Of a stretch of 64,000 nucleotides of DNA, positions 33,580-42,743 are shown in pieces (the stretch's first letter is position 1; each line of letters starts with the position of its first letter). The stretch is from the NCBI RefSeq assembly GCF_019645875.1, contig NZ_CP081000.1, forward strand, positions 4,030,001-4,094,000. The letters are read 5' to 3'. Origin of the DNA: Mycolicibacterium senegalense (GTDB lineage: Bacteria; Actinomycetota; Actinomycetes; Mycobacteriales; Mycobacteriaceae). Under the pieces are notes generated by a model. It searched no databases and was not told the origin of the DNA. It was given only the letters and a program-made list of their open reading frames with translations. Position numbers and translations under genes: made by a program.

Positions 33580-35097
33580 ATGACTGCTTCTTCCTCGGCC
33601 GTTGCCATCATCGGCGCCGGATTCGCCGGTATCGGTGCGGCCATCCGGCTCAAGGCCCAGGGCATCGACGACTTCGTCATCTTCGAGCGCGATAACAGGG
33701 TCGGCGGAACCTGGCGCGACAATACCTATCCCGGTGCGGCCTGCGACATCCCGTCGCGGCTGTACTCGTACAGCTTCGCGGCCAACCCGGACTGGTCGCA
33801 CACCTACTCGGGCAGTGCCGAGATCCTGCAGTACATCGACGGCATGGTCGAATCGTCCGGTATCGCACCGAAAATCCGCTTCGATCACAACGTCGTCGCG
33901 GCCTCCTACGACGCGGTCGCCGGTGAATGGACCCTCAACCTCAAGGGCCGGGAACCGGTACGGGCACGCAACGTCATCGTCGCTTCCGGTCCGCTGGCCA
34001 ACGCCAGCTTCCCGGACATCCCCGGGATCGACACATACGAAGGCCACAAGATTCACAGCGCCCGGTGGGACCACGACTACGATTTCGCGGACAAGCGGGT
34101 CGCGGTCATCGGGACCGGTGCCAGCGGGGTACAGATCGTGCCCGAACTGGTGAAGACCGCGAAGTCGGTCAAGGTCTTTCAGCGGACCCCCGGATGGGTA
34201 CTGCCGCGGGTCAATACCGCAACCGGCAACTGGCTGAAGCGCCTCTACCGTAACGTCCCGCTGACCCAGAGCCTGATGCGCAGCGCCTGGTACTGGGGAC
34301 ACGAATCGGTCGCCCTCGGTGTGGTCTGGGACAGCCCGTTCACCCGGATCGTCGAGGCGGTCAGCAGCGCCAATCTCCGTCTGCAGGTCAAAGATCCGTG
34401 GTTACGGCGCCAGCTGACACCCGATTACTCCGCCGGATGCAAACGGCTGCTGATGACCAGCGAGTACTACCCCGCCCTGCAGGCCGACAACTGCAAGTTG
34501 GTGACCTGGCCCATCGCCCGCCTGTCCCCCAACGGCATTCGCACCGTCGAAGGCATCGAGCATCAATTCGACTGCATCGTGTTCGCCACCGGGTTCGACG
34601 TCTGCAAGGCCGGCACCCCGTTCCCGATCACCGGGAACGACGGCCGCGAGCTGGCTGCCGAATGGAGTCGCGGCGCCTACGCCTATCGCAGTGTTGCCGT
34701 GGCCGGTTACCCGAACCTGTACTTCACCTTCGGCCCCAACTCCGGACCCGGCCACAGTTCGGCCCTGGTGTACATGGAGGCTCAGATCAACTACATCGTC
34801 GAGGCGATCTCCACGGCCCTGCGGTACGACTGGAAATCGCTGGAAGTCCGGCACGAGGCCCAGGACCGCTACAACGAGCACATCCAACGCCGCCTGCAGT
34901 CGACGACGTGGAATTCCGGTTGCCAGAGCTGGTACCTGACCGAGGACGGTTTCAACGCCACCATGTATCCCGGCTTCGCCACCCAGTACGTCAATCAACT
35001 CAAGAACGTGAATCTGCACGACTACAAGATCACCGCGCGTCGCGATGACGAGATCGCCCTGGCTCAGGTCAGCGGCGACACCGTGCCCACCGGATAG
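33580..35097 (+). CDS. FAD-dependent monooxygenase, Baeyer-Villiger type
   Basis: A 505-residue flavin monooxygenase. The FAD motif is IIGAGFAGIG, the NADPH motif is VIGTGASGVQIV, and the linker fingerprint Y-x-G-x3-H-x3-W (YEGHKIHSARW) matches Baeyer-Villiger monooxygenases with Tyr for Phe; FATGFD is also present. The ATG at 33580 has AAGGA eight bases upstream and is preferred to that at 33571. It should insert oxygen into a ketone to give an ester or lactone, which the esterase of the same operon could open. Ketone supply by the SDR would complete the sequence. Confidence 0.92.
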   Translation: MTASSSAVAIIGAGFAGIGAAIRLKAQGIDDFVIFERDNRVGGTWRDNTYPGAACDIPSRLYSYSFAANPDWSHTYSGSAEILQYIDGMVESSGIAPKIRFDHNVVAASYDAVAGEWTLNLKGREPVRARNVIVASGPLANASFPDIPGIDTYEGHKIHSARWDHDYDFADKRVAVIGTGASGVQIVPELVKTAKSVKVFQRTPGWVLPRVNTATGNWLKRLYRNVPLTQSLMRSAWYWGHESVALGVVWDSPFTRIVEAVSSANLRLQVKDPWLRRQLTPDYSAGCKRLLMTSEYYPALQADNCKLVTWPIARLSPNGIRTVEGIEHQFDCIVFATGFDVCKAGTPFPITGNDGRELAAEWSRGAYAYRSVAVAGYPNLYFTFGPNSGPGHSSALVYMEAQINYIVEAISTALRYDWKSLEVRHEAQDRYNEHIQRRLQSTTWNSGCQSWYLTEDGFNATMYPGFATQYVNQLKNVNLHDYKITARRDDEIALAQVSGDTVPTG

Positions 35098-35103
35098 GAT
35101 TCC

Positions 35104-35916
35104 GTGGTGGCCGAGTATCGGATTGACGACCTCGCTCGGGAAGCGGGGACGACAACCCGGAACGTACGCGTCTACCAGGACAACGGGCTGCTGCCCCGGC
35201 CTCAGCGCCGGGGCAGGGTCGCGATCTACACGGATCGCCACCTACGCCAACTGCGCGCGATCACGCGGCTGCTCGGCGAGGGCTTCACGCTCAAACACAT
35301 CACGAAGTTCCTGACCGGATTGCAGCCCGGTCAGAACCTCGTCGACGTGCTGAACCTGTCCGACCTCGAGGAACTCGTCACCGCACCGTGGTCGCGCGCG
35401 GAGCCACGCACCATGTCCCTGAGCGAGCTCGAAGAACGGCTCGGCGAGCTGGACGCCTCGATGCTGAGCCGGCTCACCACACAGGGCCTGATCGCACCGA
35501 CCGCCGATGCGGACATCTACGCGGTGACCGATGTCCGGCTCATCGACGACTTCGGCTCACTCGTCTGCCGGGGCATGCCGCTCGAGATCCTTCTGAAAAC
35601 CAGCGCGGCGGTCGACAAGTTGCTCGACGCGGCCGCTCGTGAGCTGACTCGCGGCGGTCATACCGAAGTCGTCCGCCAGCGGGGGCCGGGCTGGTTGCCC
35701 ACCAACGATGCCGAACTGGCCTGGGCCGCCGATCTGGTGGACACCATGCGCCGGGCGGCCAGACGACTCGCGCACGCCAGCTTGGATCGCGCGTTCGACG
35801 AAGCCGTCCGCGCGGAGTTGCACGAGTACCAAACTGCGGGCAAGGGCGAGCCCGACGGGGACGTCGCACCGGATGGCCCCCGCCGGGCTCACGCCAAACG
35901 CGCTAAACCTCGATGA
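35104..35916 (+). CDS. MerR-family regulator
   Basis: A 270-residue MerR-type regulator. The N-terminal DNA-binding domain reads YRIDDLAREAGTTTRNVRVYQDNGLLPRP...RGRVAIYTDRHLRQL, followed by a long effector domain of about 190 residues with no metal-binding Cys cluster. The start is a GTG six bases after the monooxygenase stop (a second GTG follows at 35107), so it is likely translated from the same message and may control the esterase-monooxygenase operon. The long hydrophilic C terminus is poorly conserved. It overlaps the convergent thiolase by 14 bp. Confidence 0.88.
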   Translation: MVAEYRIDDLAREAGTTTRNVRVYQDNGLLPRPQRRGRVAIYTDRHLRQLRAITRLLGEGFTLKHITKFLTGLQPGQNLVDVLNLSDLEELVTAPWSRAEPRTMSLSELEERLGELDASMLSRLTTQGLIAPTADADIYAVTDVRLIDDFGSLVCRGMPLEILLKTSAAVDKLLDAAARELTRGGHTEVVRQRGPGWLPTNDAELAWAADLVDTMRRAARRLAHASLDRAFDEAVRAELHEYQTAGKGEPDGDVAPDGPRRAHAKRAKPR

Positions 35917-37084
35917 CCAGCCCGCCACCCTGACCGCCGCCGGCGCACATCGCGGCCACCCCGATACCGCCGCCACGGCGCTGCAGTTCGTAGATCAGCG
36001 TGGTCACCATGCGGGCACCGGAGGCCGAGATCGGATGGCCGAGGCTGCAACCGCTGCCGGAGAAGTTCACCAGTTCCTCGTCGATGCCGTACTTGCGCAC
36101 CGCGGCGATCGGTACCGACGCGAACGCCTCGTTGATCTCCCACAGCGCCACATCCGAGGGCTTGAGCCCGGCGCGGTCGAGGACCTTGCCGATCACCTCG
36201 ACGCCGCCGAGACCTGTGTCACGAGCGGCAACGCCGACCGCACCCCACGCCCGCACCTTGGCCATCACGTTGAGGTTCTCCGCGGCCGCGTAGTCGTCAC
36301 CGACCAACGCGACAGCAGCGGCAGCGTCGTTGGTGCCGCTGCTGTTGCCCGCGGTGATGGAGAATCCTTCGATCTCCGGGTGCAGGACCTTGAGTTCGGC
36401 CAGCTTCTCGGCGGTGGTGCCGCGACGCGGATGCTCATCGACGCTGAACTCGATGACCGAACCGTCGGGCTGGTTGACCTTCAGCGGCACGATCTCGTCG
36501 AGGAACTTGCCCGCATCGATCGCGGCGATGGCCCGCTGATGCGACCGCGCGGCCCAGGCGTCCATGTCCTCACGGGTGATGCCGGCTGCCTGCGCGGTGT
36601 TCCAGCCGACCGTGATCGACATGTCGCGCATCGGCGCATCCGGGGTCTCGACGTGCGTCGGGGTCATCCACGGCTCGATGAACTCGATTTCCGGCCCGAA
36701 CCCGGGCACTCGCCACTTCATCAGCGGCGAGGAGGACAACGACTGCACACCGCCGGCGACCAGAACCCGCTCCATGCCGGAGCCGATCTGCGCCGCGGCA
36801 TTACCGATCGCAGTGAGTGACCCCGCGCAATGCCGGTTGACGGCCTGACCGGGCACCGATTCCCATCCCAGAGCGTCGGCCGCGTAGCGGGCGATATCAC
36901 CGCCGCCGTAGTTCGACTCGGCGAAGATCAGATCGTCGATGGCTTCCGGTGCGATCCCGGCACGACGCACGACCTCGGGCAGGACGGTGGTGATCAGGGT
37001 TTCCGGCGGGGTGTTGACCAGGGTCCCCTTGAAGGAACGGCCGATCGCTGTGCGGGCAGCGCCCACGATGACGGGTGTTGGCAT
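35903..37084 (-). CDS. Thiolase (acetyl-CoA acetyltransferase family)
   Basis: A 393-residue thiolase. The nucleophile is C86 in NRHCAGSL; NEAFAS, the catalytic His in GCSLGHPISASGAR and the second Cys in AMCAGGGQGGG are all present, so it is a true degradative or biosynthetic thiolase. AAAGGTGG precedes the ATG. It follows a crotonase and a GntR regulator in a leftward operon and would cleave a 3-oxoacyl-CoA at the end of a beta-oxidation round. Confidence 0.93.
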   Translation of the reverse strand: MPTPVIVGAARTAIGRSFKGTLVNTPPETLITTVLPEVVRRAGIAPEAIDDLIFAESNYGGGDIARYAADALGWESVPGQAVNRHCAGSLTAIGNAAAQIGSGMERVLVAGGVQSLSSSPLMKWRVPGFGPEIEFIEPWMTPTHVETPDAPMRDMSITVGWNTAQAAGITREDMDAWAARSHQRAIAAIDAGKFLDEIVPLKVNQPDGSVIEFSVDEHPRRGTTAEKLAELKVLHPEIEGFSITAGNSSGTNDAAAAVALVGDDYAAAENLNVMAKVRAWGAVGVAARDTGLGGVEVIGKVLDRAGLKPSDVALWEINEAFASVPIAAVRKYGIDEELVNFSGSGCSLGHPISASGARMVTTLIYELQRRGGGIGVAAMCAGGGQGGGLVIEV

Positions 37085-37136
37085 GGTTCCACCTTTACGC
37101 TATGTCTAGTTTGTGTAACGGTATCAGGACGGGTTT

Positions 37137-38009
37137 CTACTGCGGTTCGGGGACGTGGAAATGTTCGTCACGCAGCCGGAACGCTTCCTTGGTGCCATGC
37201 TGCGCGCGGGTCTTGACGAAGTTGAACTCGCCGGGCGAGAACTGCAGGTTGGTGCCGTAGGCGTGGAACATGTAGCTGGCCACCTCCTCGCCCTGGTAGG
37301 CCTGGCTCTGTTCGACGAGCCGGAACGCCTCCTTGGCGATCACCACCCCGTCGGCCGGCATCTTGGCCGCCTTGGCCGCCCAGTACCGCGCGCGGGCGCT
37401 CACCTGGCCGGCGTCACACGTGTCGGTGAAGATGCCGAGGTGCTCGATCGAGCCGGCCTCGATGATGTCGCCCGTCAGCAGCATCCGCCGGGCCAGCACC
37501 GGACCGAGCCGGTGGAAGAACATGTGCAGGCTGCCCAGCGCCGGGCCGAGGAACCGGGTGGCCGGCATCCCGATCTTGGTATCGCGGGCGATCACCGAGA
37601 TATCGGTCATCAGCGCCATCTCGAACCCGCCGCCGAGCGCGTAGCCACTGATCTCCCCCACGGTGACCTTCGGGAAGCCCATGAAGTTGTGGTAGAAGCC
37701 AAAAGACTTGCGGTCCACGGTGAGTCGGCGCCGCTGACTCGGACGTGACTTCTTCTGCTCCTCGCGCGGACGCTCACCGCCGTACCAGCCGTAGGCATTG
37801 TTCATATCGGCACCGGTGCTGAACACGCCCTCTGCACCACGCAGCAGCACTACGGTCAAATCATCGTCGTCGGCCACGATGTCGAGGTAGCGGGCGATCT
37901 CGTCACGCATCGCCGCGTCGTAAGAGTTGCGCTGCTTGGGATTGTTCAGCGTGATGGTGGCGACGCGGTGGTCCGCATCGACCTCGAACAGCACCCGATC
38001 ATCGGTCAT
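37137..38009 (-). CDS. Enoyl-CoA hydratase/isomerase family protein, extended
   Basis: A 290-residue crotonase, longer than usual because of a basic insertion (ERPREEQKKSRPSQRRR) after GVFSTGADMNNAY and a C-terminal extension. GYALGGGFEM completes the oxyanion hole; MPATRFLGPALG replaces the usual catalytic Glu segment, so hydratase activity is uncertain. Its start overlaps the end of the GntR gene by 11 bp. It may act as a ring-opening or thioester-handling crotonase rather than a simple hydratase. Confidence 0.88.
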   Translation of the reverse strand: MTDDRVLFEVDADHRVATITLNNPKQRNSYDAAMRDEIARYLDIVADDDDLTVVLLRGAEGVFSTGADMNNAYGWYGGERPREEQKKSRPSQRRRLTVDRKSFGFYHNFMGFPKVTVGEISGYALGGGFEMALMTDISVIARDTKIGMPATRFLGPALGSLHMFFHRLGPVLARRMLLTGDIIEAGSIEHLGIFTDTCDAGQVSARARYWAAKAAKMPADGVVIAKEAFRLVEQSQAYQGEEVASYMFHAYGTNLQFSPGEFNFVKTRAQHGTKEAFRLRDEHFHVPEPQ

Positions 38010-38772
38010 GCGAAATCAACCTCGCTTCAATGGTTTTTCCGTCGCCGGCGGCCAGCGTGGTGCGCCGCGCGGCAGTGAGATGGTCGGCCGCGAGCTTGCC
38101 GGCCCGCGCCGTATTTCCGTCGGCGATCGCATCCACCAGCCGCTGATGGTCCCGCAGCGCGGCCCGCATGGTGGAGGCGGACATGCCCGCCTCACCCTCG
38201 CCTGTCCACACCCCGGACTCGTGCGTCGACCAGATCAGCTCCAACGAGCCGATCAGCAGAATCATGGGTTCATTGCCGCAGCGCGAAACCAACGCCTCGT
38301 GAAATCGCCGGGCGTTGGGTACGTACTGCGACATGTCGTCGTATTGCGCTGCCTGCCGGTCGATCTCATCCTGCAGGTACGGCACGACCTCGGTAGCACG
38401 GTCCGCGCGGGCAGCACACATGCCCGCGCAGATCGGTTCGAGGTGGAGCAAGGCCTCACTCACATCGGCCGGAGTGGCAGAGCGGGTCTGCAGCACCATG
38501 CCGATCATGTGGGCGGTGCGGTCGGCCGAGGGCATCTGCACCACTGCTCCGCCGACGTTTCCGCGACGCACAGAGATCAACCCGTCGGTCTCGAGTAGGT
38601 GAATGGCTTCTCGCAAAGCCGGTGGACTGACTCCGAACTCCTGGAACAGGCTCTCCTGGGTGGGCAGGATGTCCCCCTCACGCAGGCGGCCGGACAGGAT
38701 GTCCTCGCGCAGCTTGGACGCGACGATCTCGGCAACCCGGGGCTGCCGGATGCGCCGTGCGCGTCCTTCCAT
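37999..38772 (-). CDS. GntR-family regulator (FadR/FCD subfamily)
   Basis: A 257-residue FadR-type GntR regulator. The winged helix spans about residues 10-75 (ILPTQESLFQEFGVSPPALREAIHLLETDGLISVRRG), followed by an all-helical FCD domain with His/Asp residues that usually bind a metal and an acid ligand. The ATG at 38772 has AGGAAAGG upstream. It is divergent from the three-crotonase operon, and CTTGTACAAG in the gap is a probable operator. Likely represses both directions until an acyl-CoA or acid effector appears. Confidence 0.9.
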   Translation of the reverse strand: MEGRARRIRQPRVAEIVASKLREDILSGRLREGDILPTQESLFQEFGVSPPALREAIHLLETDGLISVRRGNVGGAVVQMPSADRTAHMIGMVLQTRSATPADVSEALLHLEPICAGMCAARADRATEVVPYLQDEIDRQAAQYDDMSQYVPNARRFHEALVSRCGNEPMILLIGSLELIWSTHESGVWTGEGEAGMSASTMRAALRDHQRLVDAIADGNTARAGKLAADHLTAARRTTLAAGDGKTIEARLISHDR

Positions 38773-38792
38773 CGGCGACCTTTCCTTGCTAA

Positions 38793-38802
38793 CTTGTACA
38801 AG
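38793..38802. promoter_or_regulatory. GntR operator candidate
   Basis: CTTGTACAAG, a perfect 10-bp palindrome 21 bp upstream of the GntR start and 60 bp upstream of the divergent crotonase. FadR-type regulators bind short palindromes with a TGTACA or similar core. Confidence 0.5.
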
Positions 38803-38861
38803 ATAGTAACCGCATCGCCTACTGTATGGGCAACTGTATGGATTTGGGAAGGCTGACTCAG

Positions 38862-39656
38862 GTGAGTGACGGTTCCGTGACCACATCCCGCGTGGACTCC
38901 GCCCTGCGCATCACCCTCGACCGGCCAGATCGGCGTAACTCGTTGAGCCACCGCATGATCGACGACCTGGTCGACACTTTGACCGCGGCCGCCTACGACG
39001 ATGCGCTGCGGGCCGTCGTGATCACCGGAGCCGGTGAGGACTTCTGCACCGGAGCCGATTGGGTCGCCACCAACGATTCCGGCCAACGGCCCCGCACCGG
39101 CGATCTGGTCCGCCGGATTCCCCACACCGCGCACCGCGTCATCGAGCTCGTCGCCACCATCCAACTCCCGGTGGTGTGCGCCGTGCGGGGGTGGGCCGTC
39201 GGGCTGGGATGCAACCTGGCGCTGGCCGCCGACTTCACCATCGCCGACGCCGGGGCGACGTTCTGGGAGCCGTTCATGAACCGCGGGTTCACCCCTGACT
39301 CCGGGGCCAGCTGGCTGTTACCACGGCTAGCTGGGGTGGCCCGGGCCAAACGAATGCTGCTGCTCGGTGAGAAGGTCAGTGGCACACAAGCCGCCGACTG
39401 GGGGTTGATCCACAGCGCGGTGCCCTCCGACGACTTGGACACCGATGTCGACAGGCTGTTGGCACGACTGGCCGCCGGACCCACCGTCGCCATCGGCCTG
39501 GCCAAGCAGGCCATCGCCTACGGCCAACACGCCACGCTGTCGCAATCGCTCAATCAGGAGCTGTCCAATCTGGAACTCTCCTGCCGCACAGCCGATTTCA
39601 AAGAAGGCCTGGCCGCGTTCCGCGAGCGACGCGACCCGGACTTTCAGGGTCGATGA
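38862..39656 (+). CDS. Enoyl-CoA hydratase/isomerase (crotonase 1 of 3)
   Basis: A 264-residue crotonase. GEDFCTGADWV and RGWAVGLGCNL form the oxyanion hole; NRGFTPDSGASW has Asp where Glu is expected, typical of EchA isomerase-like members. The GTG at 38862 has GGGAAGG nine bases upstream; two ATGs further up lack this. It begins a rightward eight-gene operon (to 46728) in which neighbours mostly touch or overlap. Confidence 0.88.
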   Translation: MSDGSVTTSRVDSALRITLDRPDRRNSLSHRMIDDLVDTLTAAAYDDALRAVVITGAGEDFCTGADWVATNDSGQRPRTGDLVRRIPHTAHRVIELVATIQLPVVCAVRGWAVGLGCNLALAADFTIADAGATFWEPFMNRGFTPDSGASWLLPRLAGVARAKRMLLLGEKVSGTQAADWGLIHSAVPSDDLDTDVDRLLARLAAGPTVAIGLAKQAIAYGQHATLSQSLNQELSNLELSCRTADFKEGLAAFRERRDPDFQGR

Positions 39657-39670
39657 ACCGAAGGAAGACG

Positions 39671-40486
39671 ATGACCACTATTGCGACCTACGACACCATC
39701 AAGTACGAGGTGGACGGACACAAGGCCACCATCACATTGAACCGACCCGATGCGCTCAATGCGCTGTCGCCGCATATGATCACCGAGCTGCGGGCGGCCT
39801 ACGCCGAAGCCGAGAACGACGACAACGTCTGGCTGATGATCGTCACCGCCAACGGCCGCGCCTTCTGCACCGGCGCCGATGTCAAGGAGATCCCCGGCGA
39901 CGGAAAGGTCGTCAACGAGCGGCCCTACCTGTCCACCTACGAACAATGGGAGGCACCCCAGGAGGGCACCCCGCCCTTTCGGAGCATGGCCAAGCCAGTC
40001 GTAGTGGCGATCAACGGTATCTGTTGCGGGGCCGGTTTGGATTGGGTCACCACCGGTGACATCGTGATCGCCTCGGACAAGGCGACGTTCTTCGACCCGC
40101 ACGTCAGCATCGGCCTGGTCGCCGCGCGCGAGATGGTGCGCCTGGCCAAGGCGCTGCCCCGCTCGGTGGCGCTGCGAATGGCCTTGATGGGCAAGCACGA
40201 ACGGATGACCGTCGAGCGCGCTTACGAACTCGGTCTGATCACCGAGATCGTCGAGCACGACAAACTGTTGGAGCGCGCCCACGAGATCGCCGACACCGTA
40301 TGCCTCAACGCCCCGCTGGCAGTGCGGGGCACCCGCCTGGCCATTCACAAGACGCTGGATCTGCCGTTGCACGACGGCGAGATCCTGGCTGAGACGTTCC
40401 GTGAGCGCGTGGTCCGCACCGAGGATGCGCTCGAAGGGCCCCGGGCGTTCGTGGAGAAGCGCAAGCCCAACTGGCAGGCACGGTGA
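39671..40486 (+). CDS. Enoyl-CoA hydratase/isomerase (crotonase 2 of 3)
   Basis: A 271-residue crotonase with GRAFCTGADVKEI and NGICCGAGLDWV. The region SIGLVAAREMVRLAK carries one Glu at the usual second catalytic position. The ATG at 39671 has GAAGGA just before it; an upstream ATG at 39653 overlaps the previous stop and is the alternative. It is most similar in layout to the next gene (HVSIGLVAARE versus HVSAGLVSALE), so the two arose by duplication. Confidence 0.88.
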   Translation: MTTIATYDTIKYEVDGHKATITLNRPDALNALSPHMITELRAAYAEAENDDNVWLMIVTANGRAFCTGADVKEIPGDGKVVNERPYLSTYEQWEAPQEGTPPFRSMAKPVVVAINGICCGAGLDWVTTGDIVIASDKATFFDPHVSIGLVAAREMVRLAKALPRSVALRMALMGKHERMTVERAYELGLITEIVEHDKLLERAHEIADTVCLNAPLAVRGTRLAIHKTLDLPLHDGEILAETFRERVVRTEDALEGPRAFVEKRKPNWQAR

Positions 40487-40524
40487 TGGTCGATGAGCGC
40501 TTGCGCGAAGAGGAGACAGCTCTG

Positions 40525-41295
40525 ATGACCATCCTTCTCGACTTCGACCACGATTCCCGCGTCGCGACCGTCACACTGAACCGGCCCGAAGCGCTGAACT
40601 CGTTCAACCGCGCGATGTGCAAGGAGATGCGCGATGCGTGGCACGCCATCAAAGACGACGAGGGCATCAACGCCGTGGTGTTGCGGGCAGTAGGCGACCG
40701 GGCGTTCAGCGCCGGTCTGGATGTGAAGTCCAGTTATGGGCAGCCCGAGATCGTCTGGAACCACGAGGATCCCGGCGAGTTACTCAGCCCGAAGTGGCAG
40801 AAGATGTGGAAACCGGTGGTGTGTGCCGTGCAGGGCATGTGCACGGCCGGGGCGCTCTACTTCGTGAACGAATCCGATGTGGTGATCTGCTCGAAGGAGG
40901 CCACGTTCTTCGATTCTCACGTGAGCGCCGGGTTGGTGTCGGCGTTGGAGCCGATCGGCCTCATGCGCCGGGTAGGGCTCGGCGATACCTTGCGGATGGC
41001 GTTGATGGGCAACGACGAACGCGTCAGCGCCGAGACTGCCCTGCGCATCGGGTTGGTGACCGAGGTGGTGGCCAGAGACCAATTGTGGGACCGGGCGAAC
41101 GAAATCGCCACCACCATCGCCGCGAAACCGCCGACAGCCACGCAAGGCACCGTGAAAGCGATCTGGGAATCCTTGGACCGGCCCTACCGTGCCGCCATGG
41201 ATCAGGGCCTCATCTATACCCGACTGGGCAATCCGATCGCCAAGGCGGAACTCGCCGCACGTCCCCTGCCCAAGACCGCCCCCCGGATCCGCTGA
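40525..41295 (+). CDS. Enoyl-CoA hydratase/isomerase (crotonase 3 of 3)
   Basis: A 256-residue crotonase with DRAFSAGLDVKSSY and QGMCTAGALYFV. The oxyanion-hole glycines are partly replaced (CTAGA instead of GGG-type) and the second catalytic Glu lies in VSALEPIGLM. The ATG at 40525 follows GAGGAG at nine bases; an overlapping GTG at 40483 would add 14 residues. The stop overlaps the next gene (TGATG). Role in the operon is probably on a branched or cyclic acyl-CoA. Confidence 0.86.
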   Translation: MTILLDFDHDSRVATVTLNRPEALNSFNRAMCKEMRDAWHAIKDDEGINAVVLRAVGDRAFSAGLDVKSSYGQPEIVWNHEDPGELLSPKWQKMWKPVVCAVQGMCTAGALYFVNESDVVICSKEATFFDSHVSAGLVSALEPIGLMRRVGLGDTLRMALMGNDERVSAETALRIGLVTEVVARDQLWDRANEIATTIAAKPPTATQGTVKAIWESLDRPYRAAMDQGLIYTRLGNPIAKAELAARPLPKTAPRIR

Positions 41296-42743
41296 TGGCT
41301 CATCCGCTCTCCCAACGCATCGACGATGTCCTCGATCTCGACCCGGCCGCGAACGCCATCCAGTACGACGGCCAGTGGTACACCTGGGGCCAGGTCGCGG
41401 CGCCGGCACGGCTCATCGCCGCGGTGTCGGCCGGCAACCGGGTCGGGATTCTGCTGCGTAACCAACCCGCCCACGTGGCGGCCCTGCTCGGCGTGCTGGC
41501 CGCCCACGGCACTGTCGTGGTGATCAATCCGTCCCGGGGCGACGAACGCACCCGCGCCGACATCGAGGCACTCGACCTTCCGGTGTTGATCGGTTCGGCG
41601 GAGGACATCACCGCGCTGACGACGCCCTCCGCCGCGACCACGACGGTAACGATCCGCGACCTCGACACTCCGCCCGAGATCCGGCGGGCCCAGAATCCGA
41701 CGCCGGATGCCGGACGGCCAGGGGTAGCGGTGTGGATGCTGACCAGCGGCACCACCGGCCCTCCCAAGCGGGTGGACCTGACCTACGACATGCTGGCCCG
41801 CAGTGTGATCGGACGCGATCCCGAAAATGCCCCGACACCTACAGAATTGCGCCGTGGCGTGGCCATCGTCAACTCACCGCTGGTGCATGTCGGTGGTGTG
41901 TTCCGAGTGTTGCTGTGTATCGCCGAGGCCCGCCCCTTCGTGCTGCTGCCCAAGTTCGAGCTGGCGCGCTGGGCCGCCGCCGTACGCGAACACCGGCCGC
42001 GGGCCGTGTCGCTGGTGCCTGCCGGGCTGCGCATGGTGCTGCACTCCGACCTCACCCGCGACGACCTGTCCGGCGTCCAGGCGGTCACTTCCGGCACCGC
42101 GCCCCTGTCCGCTGACGATGCCGATGCCTTCACCGAAAAGTTCGGCATCCCGGTGCTGACCTCCTATGCCGCGACCGAGTTCGGTGGCGGGGTGGCCAGC
42201 TGGACACTTGCTGATCACCAGCAGTACTGGAAAGCCAAGCGCGGCAGCGTGGGGCGGGCCAACCCCGGCGCGCAGCTGCGGGTGGTCGGCGAGGACGGCA
42301 AGCCGCTCGGCCCCGACGAACAGGGCTTGCTGGAGGTCAAGCCGGCACAGTTCGACGCCGACGGGGACTGGCTGCGCACCACCGACCTGGCCCGCATCGA
42401 CGCCGACGGATTCGTCTGGATCCTCGGCCGCGCCGACCAGGCCATCATCCGCGGCGGGTTCAAGGTGATGCCCGATGATGTCCGTACCGCCTTGGAAAGC
42501 CACCCCGCGGTACGCGGGGCAGCAGTGATCGGCATATCCGATGACCGACTGGGCGAGACTCCGGTGGCGATGGTGGAGCTGCACGGCACCACCACCGTCG
42601 ACGCTCTGCTCGACTACCTGGGTGCCCGCCTGGCCCGCTACGAGATCCCCACTGACATCGCCATCGTCGAGACCCTTCCCCGAACCCCCTCGGGGAAAGC
42701 TGATCTCGGCGCCGTACGGCACCACTTCACCTCACGTGTCTGA
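41295..42743 (+). CDS. Class I adenylate-forming enzyme (short acyl-CoA synthetase)
   Basis: A 482-residue adenylate-forming enzyme of a divergent, short type. The P-loop reads LTSGTTGPPKRVDL, the A5 motif YAATEFGGG, and the hinge ILGRADQAIIRGGFKVMPDDV; the catalytic Lys is in PSGKADLGAV. The N-terminal domain is trimmed. It resembles the enzyme at 53990-55474 (LTSGTTGPPKRIPV, YGATEFAGS, INRGGFKILPETV) far more than the FadD enzymes beside it, so the pair is a distinct subfamily. Its ATG overlaps the crotonase stop. Acid substrate unknown. Confidence 0.88.
   Translation: MAHPLSQRIDDVLDLDPAANAIQYDGQWYTWGQVAAPARLIAAVSAGNRVGILLRNQPAHVAALLGVLAAHGTVVVINPSRGDERTRADIEALDLPVLIGSAEDITALTTPSAATTTVTIRDLDTPPEIRRAQNPTPDAGRPGVAVWMLTSGTTGPPKRVDLTYDMLARSVIGRDPENAPTPTELRRGVAIVNSPLVHVGGVFRVLLCIAEARPFVLLPKFELARWAAAVREHRPRAVSLVPAGLRMVLHSDLTRDDLSGVQAVTSGTAPLSADDADAFTEKFGIPVLTSYAATEFGGGVASWTLADHQQYWKAKRGSVGRANPGAQLRVVGEDGKPLGPDEQGLLEVKPAQFDADGDWLRTTDLARIDADGFVWILGRADQAIIRGGFKVMPDDVRTALESHPAVRGAAVIGISDDRLGETPVAMVELHGTTTVDALLDYLGARLARYEIPTDIAIVETLPRTPSGKADLGAVRHHFTSRV

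Noticed and set aside
37098..37130. AACGGTA half-site upstream of the thiolase
   Set aside because: Only one arm matches the 19-bp consensus; the other side (TCTAG) does not.
38820..38838. Tenth match to the 19-bp operator (TACTGTATGGGCAACTGTA)
   Set aside because: The right arm is CTGTA and the inner TAA/TTA positions do not match; it is next to a GntR-type site and probably chance.
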